This document shows, piece after piece, positions 46,531 through 55,485 of a stretch of DNA of 64,000 nt. This DNA is from Synechococcus sp. MEDNS5 (lineage in GTDB: Bacteria > Cyanobacteriota > Cyanobacteriia > PCC-6307 > Cyanobiaceae), in NCBI RefSeq assembly GCF_014279875.1, contig NZ_CP047952.1, positions 1,798,001-1,862,000 of the forward strand. The letters are read 5' to 3'. The notes beneath the pieces were generated by a model. The model searched no databases and had not been told where the DNA came from. It was given only the letters and a program-made list of their open reading frames with translations. Numbering within the stretch: position 1 is the stretch's first letter; each line of letters opens with the position of its first letter. The position numbers and the translations under genes were made by a program.

Positions 46531-46800
46531 ATGGCACATAAGAAAGGCACAGGTTCAACCCGTAACGGACGCGATTCAAACTCCAAACGCCTTGGCGTGA
46601 AGGCCTATGGCGGCGAAACCGTCACGGCCGGTTCGATTCTGATTCGTCAGCGCGGCACCTCCGTTCTTCCCGGTGTGAATGTCGGCCAAGGCAAAGACGA
46701 CACCCTGTTCGCTCTGACTGACGGAGTGGTGAAGTTCGAGACCATACGCCGCGGCCTTCGCAATCGCAAGCGGATCAACGTGGCAACCGCAGCCGGCTGA
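46531..46800 (+). CDS. rpmA: 50S ribosomal protein L27
   Basis: The 89-residue protein begins [20 protein letters not shown] and contains [10 protein letters not shown] and [12 protein letters not shown], all diagnostic of L27, whose N-terminus reaches the peptidyl-transferase centre. It is in an operon with rplU. A 7-bp GC-rich inverted repeat (CCGGCAC/GTGCCGG, 46805-46829) lies just after the stop but lacks a T-run. Confidence 0.97.
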   Translation: MAHKKGTGSTRNGRDSNSKRLGVKAYGGETVTAGSILIRQRGTSVLPGVNVGQGKDDTLFALTDGVVKFETIRRGLRNRKRINVATAAG

Positions 46801-46815
46801 GCACGCCGGCACTGC

Positions 46816-47277
46816 CTAATGGTGCCGGAATGAGCGCAACGCCTGTTTCAGGGTGACAACCATCCCGAGAACCGTGAGCCCCAGGACGATCGCCGTTCTG
46901 GGGCTTGGTTCATGAAGCAGATGGATCACCTCCAGGGGCAGAGCCAGCGCGAGGACACCGACCAGGAGCCACTCACCCCAATGCCGACCTGTCCAGGTGG
47001 CCCAAGCGGCCAGCAGGATCAGCCCCGAATACACCGCTGATGCAATCGCCAGCCGAATCAGGCGTGTGGGACCCAGGAGGGTGCCCTGCTCAGCAAGGTG
47101 GGACAGCAGTTCGCGATCGGCTTGTCCCCAGGACTGGGCGAAATCGGAAAGTTCGGCGTAATGGCTTTGACCGAACAAAGCAGCAAAGCTGATCGCCAGA
47201 AGCACGAGGGCAAGCAAAACCTTCTTCAGCACGATCAGCTTGATCAGCCATCGTCCTCGGCCCTGGGACTGCGCCAT
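46816..47277 (-). CDS. DUF2127-like membrane protein (153 aa)
   Basis: Four hydrophobic segments are visible: LVLLAISFAALFG, IRLAIASAVYSGLILLAAW, LLVGVLALALPLEVIHLL and AIVLGLTVLGMVVTLKQAL. The N-terminus is basic, RWLIKLIVLKKVL. The pattern of a conserved acidic residue in LPLEVIHL fits the DUF2127 family, whose role is unknown. ATG 47277 is chosen since the upstream codons overlap the methyltransferase. Confidence 0.7.
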   Translation of the reverse strand: MAQSQGRGRWLIKLIVLKKVLLALVLLAISFAALFGQSHYAELSDFAQSWGQADRELLSHLAEQGTLLGPTRLIRLAIASAVYSGLILLAAWATWTGRHWGEWLLVGVLALALPLEVIHLLHEPSPRTAIVLGLTVLGMVVTLKQALRSFRHH

Positions 47278-47285
47278 TGGAATGC

Positions 47286-48044
47286 TCAGATCTCGAGGGG
47301 ACGGTAGACCCTGGTTGTGATCAGCAAGGGATGGAACACCTCCAGGAAATGTCCTTGCAGGCAACGGAAGAAGGTGTCGACCAGCTCTGGGTCATCGAAA
47401 TGGAAGGGGTACTCACCCTCGTGCCCTTTGAAGAAATACCAGTTCAGAACGGCCCGGCCACCGGCACGAAGGCGGCGATGAAACTCCATCAGCTGGGCTG
47501 CTGGGTCGGGTAGGTGCTCCAGCACATCCAGGCAGACCACTGTGTCGAAACTCTGGCTGGGAAGACTGTCGAGATCGCGATGCACGGAGAGTCGATCCGC
47601 AAGTCCGAGGGCTGCAGCGCGTTGAGCAACAAACGCCCGGTTCTGGGGATTGAGATCAACAAACCACACATGCCGCACGTCGCTCAAGCCAGCGGCAGCC
47701 AGCGCATGGGTGCCGATGCCCCCACCGAAATCCAACACATCCCCATGGGCGAACTGTTGCTGCAAGCGCAGGGTGTCGGCGATGTAATCAGCACTGCTGA
47801 GATGCCAGGCCGCCAATTCGAGCAGGTGGCCTGTGCCCACGGTGTCTTCATAAAACAGCTCCGCTCGCTCGGGATCGAAGGCGCCTGGGTGCATGGCAGC
47901 CAGATCCTCCTTGCTCTGTGGAAGCCGCTCCTCAACCTCAGCCGTTGAAAGGGAGAGATAGGAGGCGAGGTGGTCTTTCACCGAGAAGCCGCTGGCCAGA
48001 AACTCCTGGATCGACACGTCTCCGGTCGCAATCACTGGCTGCAT
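47286..48044 (-). CDS. SAM-dependent methyltransferase
   Basis: The C-terminal 150 residues are a class I methyltransferase fold: motif I VLDFGGGIGTHAL, the acidic strand end VWFVDLNPQNR, and SFDTVVCLDVLEHLPDP. A helical N-terminal region precedes it (YLSLSTAEVEERLPQSKEDL). The substrate is unknown. The start ATG 48044 overlaps the divergent truB frame by two bases if truB begins at 48043. Confidence 0.78.
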   Translation of the reverse strand: MQPVIATGDVSIQEFLASGFSVKDHLASYLSLSTAEVEERLPQSKEDLAAMHPGAFDPERAELFYEDTVGTGHLLELAAWHLSSADYIADTLRLQQQFAHGDVLDFGGGIGTHALAAAGLSDVRHVWFVDLNPQNRAFVAQRAAALGLADRLSVHRDLDSLPSQSFDTVVCLDVLEHLPDPAAQLMEFHRRLRAGGRAVLNWYFFKGHEGEYPFHFDDPELVDTFFRCLQGHFLEVFHPLLITTRVYRPLEI

Positions 48045-49026
48045 GACCTGCCTGCTGATGTGGGCAAACTTACGTGCGAGCCAGGTGCCACAGTCGAAAC
48101 CCTGCACTGTTCCTGCCCGTCCTTTGACTGCGCCCATTGGCTTCGCTGTGATTGACAAGCCGTCTGGTCTCACCTCCCACGCTTGTGTGGCCAGGATCCG
48201 GCGTCTGCTCGGCATGCGTCGGGTCGGCCATGGCGGCACCCTGGATCCAGCGGTCACAGGGGTGCTGCCGATCGCCGTCGGGCAGGCCACCCGATTGCTG
48301 CCCTACCTCCCCGGCGAGAAGACTTACCGGGGGGTGATCCAACTGGGCGTCACCACCACGACCGATGATCTCGAAGGAGAGATCGTTTCACGCCATCCCT
48401 TGCCTGCCTTGAGCAGCGCCGAGCTGGAGCAGGCGATCGCCCCGTTCCGCGGCCTGATCCAGCAGCGCCCGCCACAGGTCTCAGCCGTTCATGTGGATGG
48501 AGAACGCGCCCATGCCAGAGCTCGGCGCGGTGAACACATGGATCTGCCGGAGCGCGCCATCACAATTCACCACCTGCACCTCCTCAACTGGTGCCCGGAG
48601 CAGGGCCAGCTGAGCGTTGAAGTGCACTGTTCAGCAGGCACTTACATCCGTTCACTGGCCAGAGATCTGGGGGAGAATCTTGGCTGTGGCGGCTGTCTGG
48701 CCAGCCTGCGCCGCACCCAGGCGCTTGGTTTCCAAGACGTCCAGGCGATTCCCCTCCCGGAGCAACTTGAGCCAGGGGTGACCTCTGCAGATTCGGAGGT
48801 GCTCCCGCTGCTTCCTCCGCAGGACGCCCTCCATCACCTGCCGCAGCGTCGGTTATCGCCCAGTGAGCGGGAAGACTGGAGCTGCGGGCGACGGATCACC
48901 CCGGGGGTCAACGTTGAGAGCGACGCGGTGGTGGTGCTCAGCGACTCCGGACGCATGCTCGGCCTTGGAGTACCGGATGAAGCCGGTGGCCTGCGACCGA
49001 AGGTGGTGTTCGAAGCCAAAGGCTGA
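48043..49026 (+). CDS. truB: tRNA pseudouridine-55 synthase
   Basis: It makes pseudouridine 55 in the T loop of tRNAs. The core begins GFAVIDKPSGLTSHACV and has the catalytic aspartate in GHGGTLDPAVTGVLPI, with YRGVIQLGVTTTTDDLEG and CSAGTYIRSLARDLGE further on. The conserved domain starts about 32 residues into the frame, and no ATG lies close to it. The true start may be the ATG at 48058 or a GTG at 48085 rather than 48043. Confidence 0.92.
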   Translation: MTCLLMWANLRASQVPQSKPCTVPARPLTAPIGFAVIDKPSGLTSHACVARIRRLLGMRRVGHGGTLDPAVTGVLPIAVGQATRLLPYLPGEKTYRGVIQLGVTTTTDDLEGEIVSRHPLPALSSAELEQAIAPFRGLIQQRPPQVSAVHVDGERAHARARRGEHMDLPERAITIHHLHLLNWCPEQGQLSVEVHCSAGTYIRSLARDLGENLGCGGCLASLRRTQALGFQDVQAIPLPEQLEPGVTSADSEVLPLLPPQDALHHLPQRRLSPSEREDWSCGRRITPGVNVESDAVVVLSDSGRMLGLGVPDEAGGLRPKVVFEAKG

Positions 49027-49080
49027 ATCGGGTGACGGGTCGGTACCGTGCTGTGCCAGAGATGGACGCCAACGCATCCG

Positions 49081-49821
49081 ATGGCCGGCCACAGCAAATG
49101 GTCCCAGATCAAGCGCACCAAGGCGGTGGTGGATGCCAAACGCGGCGCAGTCTTCACCCGGATCGGTCGCGAGATCACCGTTGCGGCCAGACAGGGTGCT
49201 GATCCCGATGGCAACTTCCAGCTCAGAACGGCCATTGCCAAGGCCAAGGCCGCCGGCGTTCCGGCCGGCAACATCGAGCGGGCCATCGCCAAGGGATCAG
49301 GGCAAGGCGGAGAGGCCATCAAACTGGAATCCATCCGCTACGAGGGCTATGGCCCCGGCGGCGTGGCCGTGCTGGTGGAAGCCCTCAGTGACAACCGCAA
49401 TCGCACTGCAGCGGAACTCCGTCTGGCCTTCAGCAAGCACGGCGGAAACCTCGGCGAAAGTGGATGCGTCAGCTACCTGTTCCAGCATCGGAGCGAGGTG
49501 AGGATTCTTGCTGAAGCAGCGAACGAGGAAGCACTTTTGGAAAGCCTCCTCAGCCTCGAGGCCGATGGCTATGAGCTCGATGGCGACCAGGCCCTGGTGC
49601 ACGGTCCTTTCGAGGGGCTTGAATCCCTGCAAAACGGCCTCAGAGAGCAGGGGTGGCCGGTGCAGGAATGGACCCATGCCTGGCATCCCCTCACCCAGGT
49701 GAGCCCGCAGGATGCAGATACCACGCGGCAGTGCCTCAAGCTTCTCGAAGCGCTAGAAGAGCTGGATGATGTGAACAGCATCAGCACCAATATGAAGATC
49801 GATGAGGCTCTATTCACGTGA
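49081..49821 (+). CDS. yebC: YebC/PmpR-family translation or transcription factor
   Basis: The 246-residue protein begins [20 protein letters not shown], then [19 protein letters not shown], and contains [19 protein letters not shown], a complete match to the family. YebC proteins have been linked to relief of ribosome pausing and to gene regulation. It is the last GC-rich core gene before the AT-rich island. Confidence 0.93.
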   Translation: MAGHSKWSQIKRTKAVVDAKRGAVFTRIGREITVAARQGADPDGNFQLRTAIAKAKAAGVPAGNIERAIAKGSGQGGEAIKLESIRYEGYGPGGVAVLVEALSDNRNRTAAELRLAFSKHGGNLGESGCVSYLFQHRSEVRILAEAANEEALLESLLSLEADGYELDGDQALVHGPFEGLESLQNGLREQGWPVQEWTHAWHPLTQVSPQDADTTRQCLKLLEALEELDDVNSISTNMKIDEALFT

Positions 49822-50227
49822 GAAGACCTGGCCATCAACAAACGAATCCCAGGCTTCACCTCAAGCTGGGCACACCCCTGCCGCAGTAGGCGTCCATCAG
49901 CGCACAGGTCAGGTACCGTCGCTGCGCTAACCAACGTCGGCCAGGGCTCTGGTGAGCAGGTGGGTATGCACTTCTCTCCAAATCAAAAAATAATCGAAGA
50001 AGCAACATCGAAGCTATATCAGTCCCGGAGAAAGCCGCCGACAAATTCTCCGGCAATCAAAGAACGCTCAAGCCCAAAGATCAAGGCTGCCTTGACGGCA
50101 AAATTAATGCTATGCCCAGCCGAGTGCTCCCGGATAACTCGAAGTTACATCGCAAATGAATGAAAACAAACAATATCATCATCAAGCAACAAAGAATTAC
50201 TCAAAAACTCTCTACGCTTACGATCAG
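49822..50227. other. Island boundary, 406 bp without a confident gene
   Basis: Base composition falls from GC-rich to AT-rich across this interval, mostly between about 49970 and 50160. A 65-codon frame (49966-50163, starting MHFSPNQKIIEEATSKLYQS) follows a purine-rich AGCAGGTGGGT. It has no Gly-Gly cleavage motif, membrane segment or known domain, so it is not called. No tRNA, direct repeat or recombinase was seen at the junction. Confidence 0.5.
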
Positions 50228-51796
50228 CTACTGAACATAAAAAAATGAATTAGGATCAATATTTGCTACATCCAAGGGGAAGGAGGCGGAATAACGGTAC
50301 AGCTGAGCGAGTGAGATATTGTAATTTTGGAGGGCCTCGGTGTAATCAACAGCAGCAGTTGAGTAGAGCTGAACGGTTTGAATAAAGGTAGTTATATTAC
50401 TAATACCAACTCGGAATCTCTCGAGCGCCACCTCTTGAGAAATTTGAGCGGCTTTAAGCGATTCTGATGCAGCAGTAAGCTGCGAACGACTAGACACATA
50501 CAAAGAATAAGCACTTTTCACCTCCGCGGAAACAGAATTAACTTGAGAAAGAACCTTGTTACGATTGGAATTCGCAGTTTCTTTATTCGACTTAGAAGTA
50601 AAATAATTATTAGCGCCATCGAAAATGGACCAAGAGAAATTAATGCCTACAGCGGCGGAAGCAGTATTATCATAAGTGGACGGCACTCTTCTAGAACCGA
50701 TACTTTGACCATTTCGGAAATATGATTCAGTAGAAGACCCCCAAGTATTTGCAATAGAAGCCGTAGCATACAAAGAGAATGTAGGAAGATATTGACGTAT
50801 ATAAAATTTAGCGAGGTCGTCAAACTCTTTAACAGCTGCTATCGCAGCAAAAATATCCTCTCTAGAAGTCTCAGCCTGAACAAGAGTATCTTCTAGGGAA
50901 AGAGGCCATTTGCCAGAAACTAACAACTTGTCAGTTGGTCTAAAAATAGAATCAGGGGATAAACCGATACTATCAGCAAGAGTATAAGAAGAACTAAACA
51001 AAGTATCATAAAATCCGATCATTTGATTAATAGTCTGGAACAACTGAGAACGCTGCTGCGAAAGTGAACCAACATCAATCAAACCCTCATCGAATTGGGC
51101 AAGCTGAAGAATATATTCATCAAGAAGATTTTCAGCAAGGGGCTTATAATAAGCAATTAGAGCTGCAGATGCCTGGATTTGATAATAATTAGTTTGAACA
51201 GAAAGCAATTGATCACGGACAGCTGAGGCGTATAAAAATTGGTTTTGCTTAAATGCCTGGAATCTGGAATCAATGAAAGGTTGACGACTAAAATCCAAAA
51301 AACTCCAATTAATGACAATACCTGGAGTGAATTGATAACTCTCAGTAATTGTACTGGTTGAACTAGAAAAGGGCGAGATATTGTCCGCAGAATTTCCGGT
51401 CTTCGTAGATGAAAAAACCTGACCAAAGGCAGGTGCAGTTGGAGAGGCAATAATACTAGGAAACCAGGAAGATTGAGAGGCTTTAAAATTATAGAACTCA
51501 GAGAGTATAAGATTACGATAACTTGCAAGTGTTGGATTGGAAACAAGTGTCAACTCGAGTGAAGATTTTAAAGTTATAGGCTTCGATAATTGTTCATATC
51601 TGCGGATTCTAAGATTTAGATCATCGACCAAGCTAAGAAGCTTGGGCAAAGCAGACAATTTACTGGTATCTAGCTGAACAAGGGGTAGTTGATCCGTGCT
51701 AGCAGAAGCCAAACCAGAAGGCTCACGCTCACGTGAATATGATTTTCCGGAGTAGAGAGAAAATACAACTAAAAAGGCGAAAATTACTTTATACAA
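50228..51796 (-). CDS. TolC-family outer-membrane efflux channel
   Basis: The protein is an outer-membrane channel expected to connect with the HlyD adaptor and ABC exporter next door. Two TolC repeats are visible, with SSLELTLVSNPTLASYRNL and QFTPGIVINWSFLDF in the first. The second has AAVGINFSWSIFDGANNY, long helices (SAEVKSAYSLYVSSRSQLTA, QISQEVALERFRVGISN), and YTEALQNYNISLAQLYR near the end. The start is uncertain: a TTG at 51796 gives a clean signal peptide (YKVIFAFLVVFSLYSGKSYS) and lies just after a TATAAT box. An ATG at 51937 would overlap the divergent promoter and gene. Confidence 0.85.
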   Translation of the reverse strand: MYKVIFAFLVVFSLYSGKSYSREREPSGLASASTDQLPLVQLDTSKLSALPKLLSLVDDLNLRIRRYEQLSKPITLKSSLELTLVSNPTLASYRNLILSEFYNFKASQSSWFPSIIASPTAPAFGQVFSSTKTGNSADNISPFSSSTSTITESYQFTPGIVINWSFLDFSRQPFIDSRFQAFKQNQFLYASAVRDQLLSVQTNYYQIQASAALIAYYKPLAENLLDEYILQLAQFDEGLIDVGSLSQQRSQLFQTINQMIGFYDTLFSSSYTLADSIGLSPDSIFRPTDKLLVSGKWPLSLEDTLVQAETSREDIFAAIAAVKEFDDLAKFYIRQYLPTFSLYATASIANTWGSSTESYFRNGQSIGSRRVPSTYDNTASAAVGINFSWSIFDGANNYFTSKSNKETANSNRNKVLSQVNSVSAEVKSAYSLYVSSRSQLTAASESLKAAQISQEVALERFRVGISNITTFIQTVQLYSTAAVDYTEALQNYNISLAQLYRYSASFPLDVANIDPNSFFYVQ

Positions 51797-51820
51797 AATA
51801 AGGAGCAAACACAAGCGGGA

Positions 51821-51826
51821 ATTATA
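51821..51826 (-). promoter_or_regulatory. Candidate -10 box for the TolC-like gene
   Basis: TATAAT on the minus strand, with transcription expected to begin near 51813, about 17 bases before the proposed TTG start. The -35 region 17 bases upstream (TTTCTC) is weak. Confidence 0.4.
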
Positions 51827-51879
51827 AACCAAGATTGAGGTACGAGAAAGACAAATAATTAAAAAAAGGGTAAAGAAAT

Positions 51880-51908
51880 TTGACGCATCCACTGAAGCCT
51901 TATAAAAT
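51880..51908 (+). promoter_or_regulatory. Sigma-70-type promoter of the exporter operon
   Basis: TTGACG (51880-51885) and TAAAAT (51903-51908) are separated by 17 bp, near the consensus of the housekeeping sigma factor. Initiation would fall near 51915, just before the adaptor ATG at 51929, and this supports that start over ATG 51911. The promoter would drive the HlyD-ABC-ABC operon and possibly the E1 gene. Confidence 0.65.
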
Positions 51909-51928
51909 TGATGATTATATGGAAATCT

Positions 51929-53311
51929 ATGTCTCAAAATATATTCCGAAAAGCAGCGCTGGAGGAAAAAAAGAAAGGGGATAAGTTAGAATCAAGACAA
52001 GTACAAATCTTTCGTTTACCAACAAAAGCTTTATTAATTGCATCCTTAGCTTCAGCAACAGGAGGAATTATATGGGCTTGTCTAGCCAAAATACCAATCA
52101 ATTATTCGGGGACCGCAGTTGTCCTTAGTGTGGATAATCAAATGGATGTTTTAGCAGGAGGCCCCGGTAGGTTTGTGTTGACAAAATCAGAGACGTTGAA
52201 GAAGCATAAAGATATATTTAAAGAGGCATGGAAAATACAAAATGATCCAGATCTTCAAATAGAACCAAGAAAATTGGCAGTATTTGCCGAGTCAATGTTG
52301 AACATAACAGACTTTGCTAATTTTGAAAAGTTTGTAGACAAATTACCTACGGGTATAGCACTTCGAGATATCGCAGCATCACGTATTCCTGCAAAAACAG
52401 GATACCCAGTAGGAATTATTTTTAGCGACGATGCGAGGCAAAGCTTTGTGGAGAGCCTAAAGAAAAACTTCGAGGATTTAGCGGATGCAGAGGCAAGAAA
52501 AACAAGATCAGCAGCATTGATAGACAACTACCAAACCTTGTTGGCTGGACAGAAAAAAATACTAAAATCGTATGCAAAGCTTGAAAACAAAAACTATGTA
52601 TCGAAAGTATCGTTCTTAGAGCAAAAATCACTTGTGACAAACTATATTTCGCAAATAGCACAATCAAAATCAACATTAGAGGAAGCAGAAACCGATAAAA
52701 TCATGGCGCTAAAGTCGTTAATGATAGCAATGCAGGAATATATAGTAAAATCATTCGTGACAGCAGAAGCAGACGGGTACATAGCCAATCTAAGTGTTGG
52801 ACAAGGATCCGTAGTTTCGGAAGGATCAGAAATATTATCAATATCGACTAGAGAAAATAAAGATCACTTGCCTGATGTAATCGCAGGACTTGTGGAGACA
52901 AAAGCAAGTAACCATTTAAATAAAGGTGATCATGTAATAGCAACACCAGTAGGAGTAAATAAGGCTGAATATGGAGGGATGGTCGGAAGAATTAAAACAT
53001 TGGTGCCATTCGGCGAAAGTTCGAAAACCTTAAGCAAAATACTAGGAACGAGTACCGTAGCGTCTCAAACCGTTGAAGGGATGAATAGTACACCAAATTT
53101 AATTTTAATAGAAATGGAGAGAGATGAAGAGAAGGATGATTATATATGGACATCGAAGAACAAACCAACAAGATCAACAAACTTGGGAGATGTATTATCT
53201 ATTTCTGTCACAGCAGAAAAGAAAACACCATTGCAGCTAGTGATACCAATAGTAAAAGAGACCATTGGACTCGATGGTCCAACTACATTTACAGGAGGTG
53301 ATAAGAAATGA
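51929..53311 (+). CDS. NHLM-type secretion adaptor (HlyD family)
   Basis: This periplasmic adaptor bridges an inner-membrane ABC exporter and a TolC channel. From ATG 51929 the product (460 aa) begins MSQNIFRKAALEEKKK, which closely resembles adaptors of NHLM peptide-export systems (FRKAALE near the start). One membrane helix follows (ALLIASLASATGGIIWACLA), then a lipoyl half (INYSGTAVVLSVDNQ), a long alpha-helical hairpin (residues about 180-260), and a beta-barrel region (ADGYIANLSVGQGSVVSEG). Its stop overlaps the next start (ATGA). AT-rich codon use marks it as island DNA. Confidence 0.88.
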   Translation: MSQNIFRKAALEEKKKGDKLESRQVQIFRLPTKALLIASLASATGGIIWACLAKIPINYSGTAVVLSVDNQMDVLAGGPGRFVLTKSETLKKHKDIFKEAWKIQNDPDLQIEPRKLAVFAESMLNITDFANFEKFVDKLPTGIALRDIAASRIPAKTGYPVGIIFSDDARQSFVESLKKNFEDLADAEARKTRSAALIDNYQTLLAGQKKILKSYAKLENKNYVSKVSFLEQKSLVTNYISQIAQSKSTLEEAETDKIMALKSLMIAMQEYIVKSFVTAEADGYIANLSVGQGSVVSEGSEILSISTRENKDHLPDVIAGLVETKASNHLNKGDHVIATPVGVNKAEYGGMVGRIKTLVPFGESSKTLSKILGTSTVASQTVEGMNSTPNLILIEMERDEEKDDYIWTSKNKPTRSTNLGDVLSISVTAEKKTPLQLVIPIVKETIGLDGPTTFTGGDKK

Positions 53312-55485
53312 TCAAATGTAATACTCCAACAATTCTTCAGTATGAAGCAACGGAATGTGGTGCTGCATCATTGGGTATGATTTTAGGTTACTACGGAAAA
53401 CACTGCAGACTAACAGAGTTAAGAAAGGCATGTGGAATTAATAGGGATGGCTCAAGTGCAATAAAAATATTAAAAGCAGCACAACAATACGGCTGCATAA
53501 CAGGGGGTAAAAAATATAGTATTGAGCAATTATTTAAACAAAAACCACCATTTATAATTTTTTGGAAATTTTATCATTTCCTAGTTGTTGAAGGATGGAA
53601 TGAGAATAAAACAGAAATTTACCTGAATGATCCAGCAGAAGGAAAGTACTCTGTTAATGAAACAGAATTTGATGAATCATATACAGGCATTACATTACTG
53701 GTAAGACCAGGGGAAGATTTTAAAAAGAGTGGGAAAATTACAAACATATGGGAAAGACTATTAAACACTTCGTTCACATTCCCAACAGCAATAGTTACTC
53801 TCCTATTCATAGCAATACTAAATATTGTTCCACAACTAGTCATTGCAGGATCAGCAGCACAATTTGCAAATGGTTTTTTGTCGGAGGGGCATGCATATTT
53901 TGGATTACCAATATTTTGGATATCATTAATATCAGTGACAGTTCTAGGAATTTTTTCATCGCTATCAAAACTAATACTCAGAAGGCTTGGATATAGACTT
54001 TCAAAGAGGATCTCAGCTAATTTGTTCATAAAGCTATTTTCGTCACAACTTAATTTTTTTGCTCAAAGGTCTTCCGGAGAGGTTGCAACTAGACTACTTC
54101 TAGGTATTGCATTGTCGAGTTCAATTATAGGTCAAATATTATCATTTGTCTTAACATTAATATCATCTCTACTATTATTGATATTTACTGCGTTCATCAA
54201 TGCATGGCTTACACTGATGACTTTAATTGTAATCGTCTTCAACTTAGGGCTAAGCTATTACTTTACCGAAACAAGAAAAGATGAAAATAAGAAATTATCA
54301 AGGCAACAAGGGTTAGTTTCAGGAACAGGGTTAGTAGCGATTAAAGATATTCAAATGATAAAATCATGTGGACTTGAAGTGGAAACATTAAACAATTGGA
54401 TGAATGTGTATACATCATTTAACTATCAACAGCAAGTATTAGGCTCACAAGTAGGTATAATGACAACTATGGCAATAACATCGAGATTTGTATTAAATGT
54501 AGCTGTTTTGATTGTAGGCGGATTGCAAATAATAGATGGTAGATTTACGTTAGGTGGACTACTTGCTTTTCAATTCCTACAACCTACACTCCAGGCGCCA
54601 ATTGGGGGAATTGCCAGTCTAGGAAGTGTTTTACAATTGGTCGATGGTTACTTTGGCAGGACAGAAGATTTAACAGAGGAAGAAGACGAACCAAATGTTA
54701 CATCATTAAAAACAACAAAAAATGACTTCAATATAATAGATCTGAACAATGAAAGAGGGATAAATGTAGAAATTAAAGATTTATGTTTTGCTTATGGAGC
54801 AAACGAAGACAATTTTATAGACAGTTTAAACATTACAGTAAAGGAAGGCACTTCTCTAACGATTTGCGGACCGAGCGGTTGTGGGAAATCAACCTTACTA
54901 AAATTAATAGCTGGCTTATATACACAAAATTCTGGGAAAATAAAATTTGACGGAGTCACAAGAGAAGAGTACGGATTTCGGCAATTTAGTAGTGCAGTAG
55001 CGTATGTACCACAAGACATTTTTATGTTTGACACATCCTTTGCTAATAATATATCATTATGGGATCCTGATATAAAACAAGAAGATATTGAATGGGCTTG
55101 CAATATGGCAGACATAGCAGATTTTATTCGCACATTTCCACAGTCATATAGTTACAATATCGGACAAGGTGGTAGTAAATTAAGCGGTGGACAAAAGCAG
55201 AGAATTTCAATTGCACGTTCATTAGCAAGACGTCCCGAACTAGTCCTGTTAGATGAAGCCACAAGTGCATTAGATAATAAATCAGAAACAAAAGTAATAA
55301 ATTCAATTTTAGCAAATAAAATGACTGTAATATCAGTTTCACATAGATTATATACAGCCGTTAACTCAGATAATGTATTGGTAATGCAGAATGGCAAACT
55401 TATGGAATATGGTCCACCGTATGAGCTCTTAAAAAGGAATGGTTTATTTTCAGAACTTGTTAAATCAGAGGAGGCGTCGAAATGA
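53308..55485 (+). CDS. NHLM-type ABC exporter with C39 peptidase domain
   Basis: This 725-residue exporter cuts and exports peptides with Gly-Gly-type leaders. The N-terminal C39 cysteine peptidase has Cys17 in QYEATECGAASLGMILGYYG, His90 in WKFYHFLVVEGW and Asp108 in YLNDPAEG, a complete triad. A membrane domain with about six helices follows (residues 155-420). The ATPase has Walker A GPSGCGKST near 521, signature LSGGQKQR and Walker B LVLLDEATSALD. ATGA overlaps at both ends tie it to the adaptor and to the second ABC gene, as in NHLM loci. Confidence 0.93.
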   Translation: MIKCNTPTILQYEATECGAASLGMILGYYGKHCRLTELRKACGINRDGSSAIKILKAAQQYGCITGGKKYSIEQLFKQKPPFIIFWKFYHFLVVEGWNENKTEIYLNDPAEGKYSVNETEFDESYTGITLLVRPGEDFKKSGKITNIWERLLNTSFTFPTAIVTLLFIAILNIVPQLVIAGSAAQFANGFLSEGHAYFGLPIFWISLISVTVLGIFSSLSKLILRRLGYRLSKRISANLFIKLFSSQLNFFAQRSSGEVATRLLLGIALSSSIIGQILSFVLTLISSLLLLIFTAFINAWLTLMTLIVIVFNLGLSYYFTETRKDENKKLSRQQGLVSGTGLVAIKDIQMIKSCGLEVETLNNWMNVYTSFNYQQQVLGSQVGIMTTMAITSRFVLNVAVLIVGGLQIIDGRFTLGGLLAFQFLQPTLQAPIGGIASLGSVLQLVDGYFGRTEDLTEEEDEPNVTSLKTTKNDFNIIDLNNERGINVEIKDLCFAYGANEDNFIDSLNITVKEGTSLTICGPSGCGKSTLLKLIAGLYTQNSGKIKFDGVTREEYGFRQFSSAVAYVPQDIFMFDTSFANNISLWDPDIKQEDIEWACNMADIADFIRTFPQSYSYNIGQGGSKLSGGQKQRISIARSLARRPELVLLDEATSALDNKSETKVINSILANKMTVISVSHRLYTAVNSDNVLVMQNGKLMEYGPPYELLKRNGLFSELVKSEEASK

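Noticed and set aside
46805-46829. Intrinsic terminator after rpmA
   Set aside because: The 7-bp GC-rich inverted repeat has no T-run after it and extends into the convergent gene's end.
49966-50163. 65-codon frame at the island edge as a RiPP precursor
   Set aside because: It has a plausible ribosome site and Ser/Thr/Cys residues near the end but no double-Gly or other leader cleavage motif. It lies in the composition transition, away from the modification genes.
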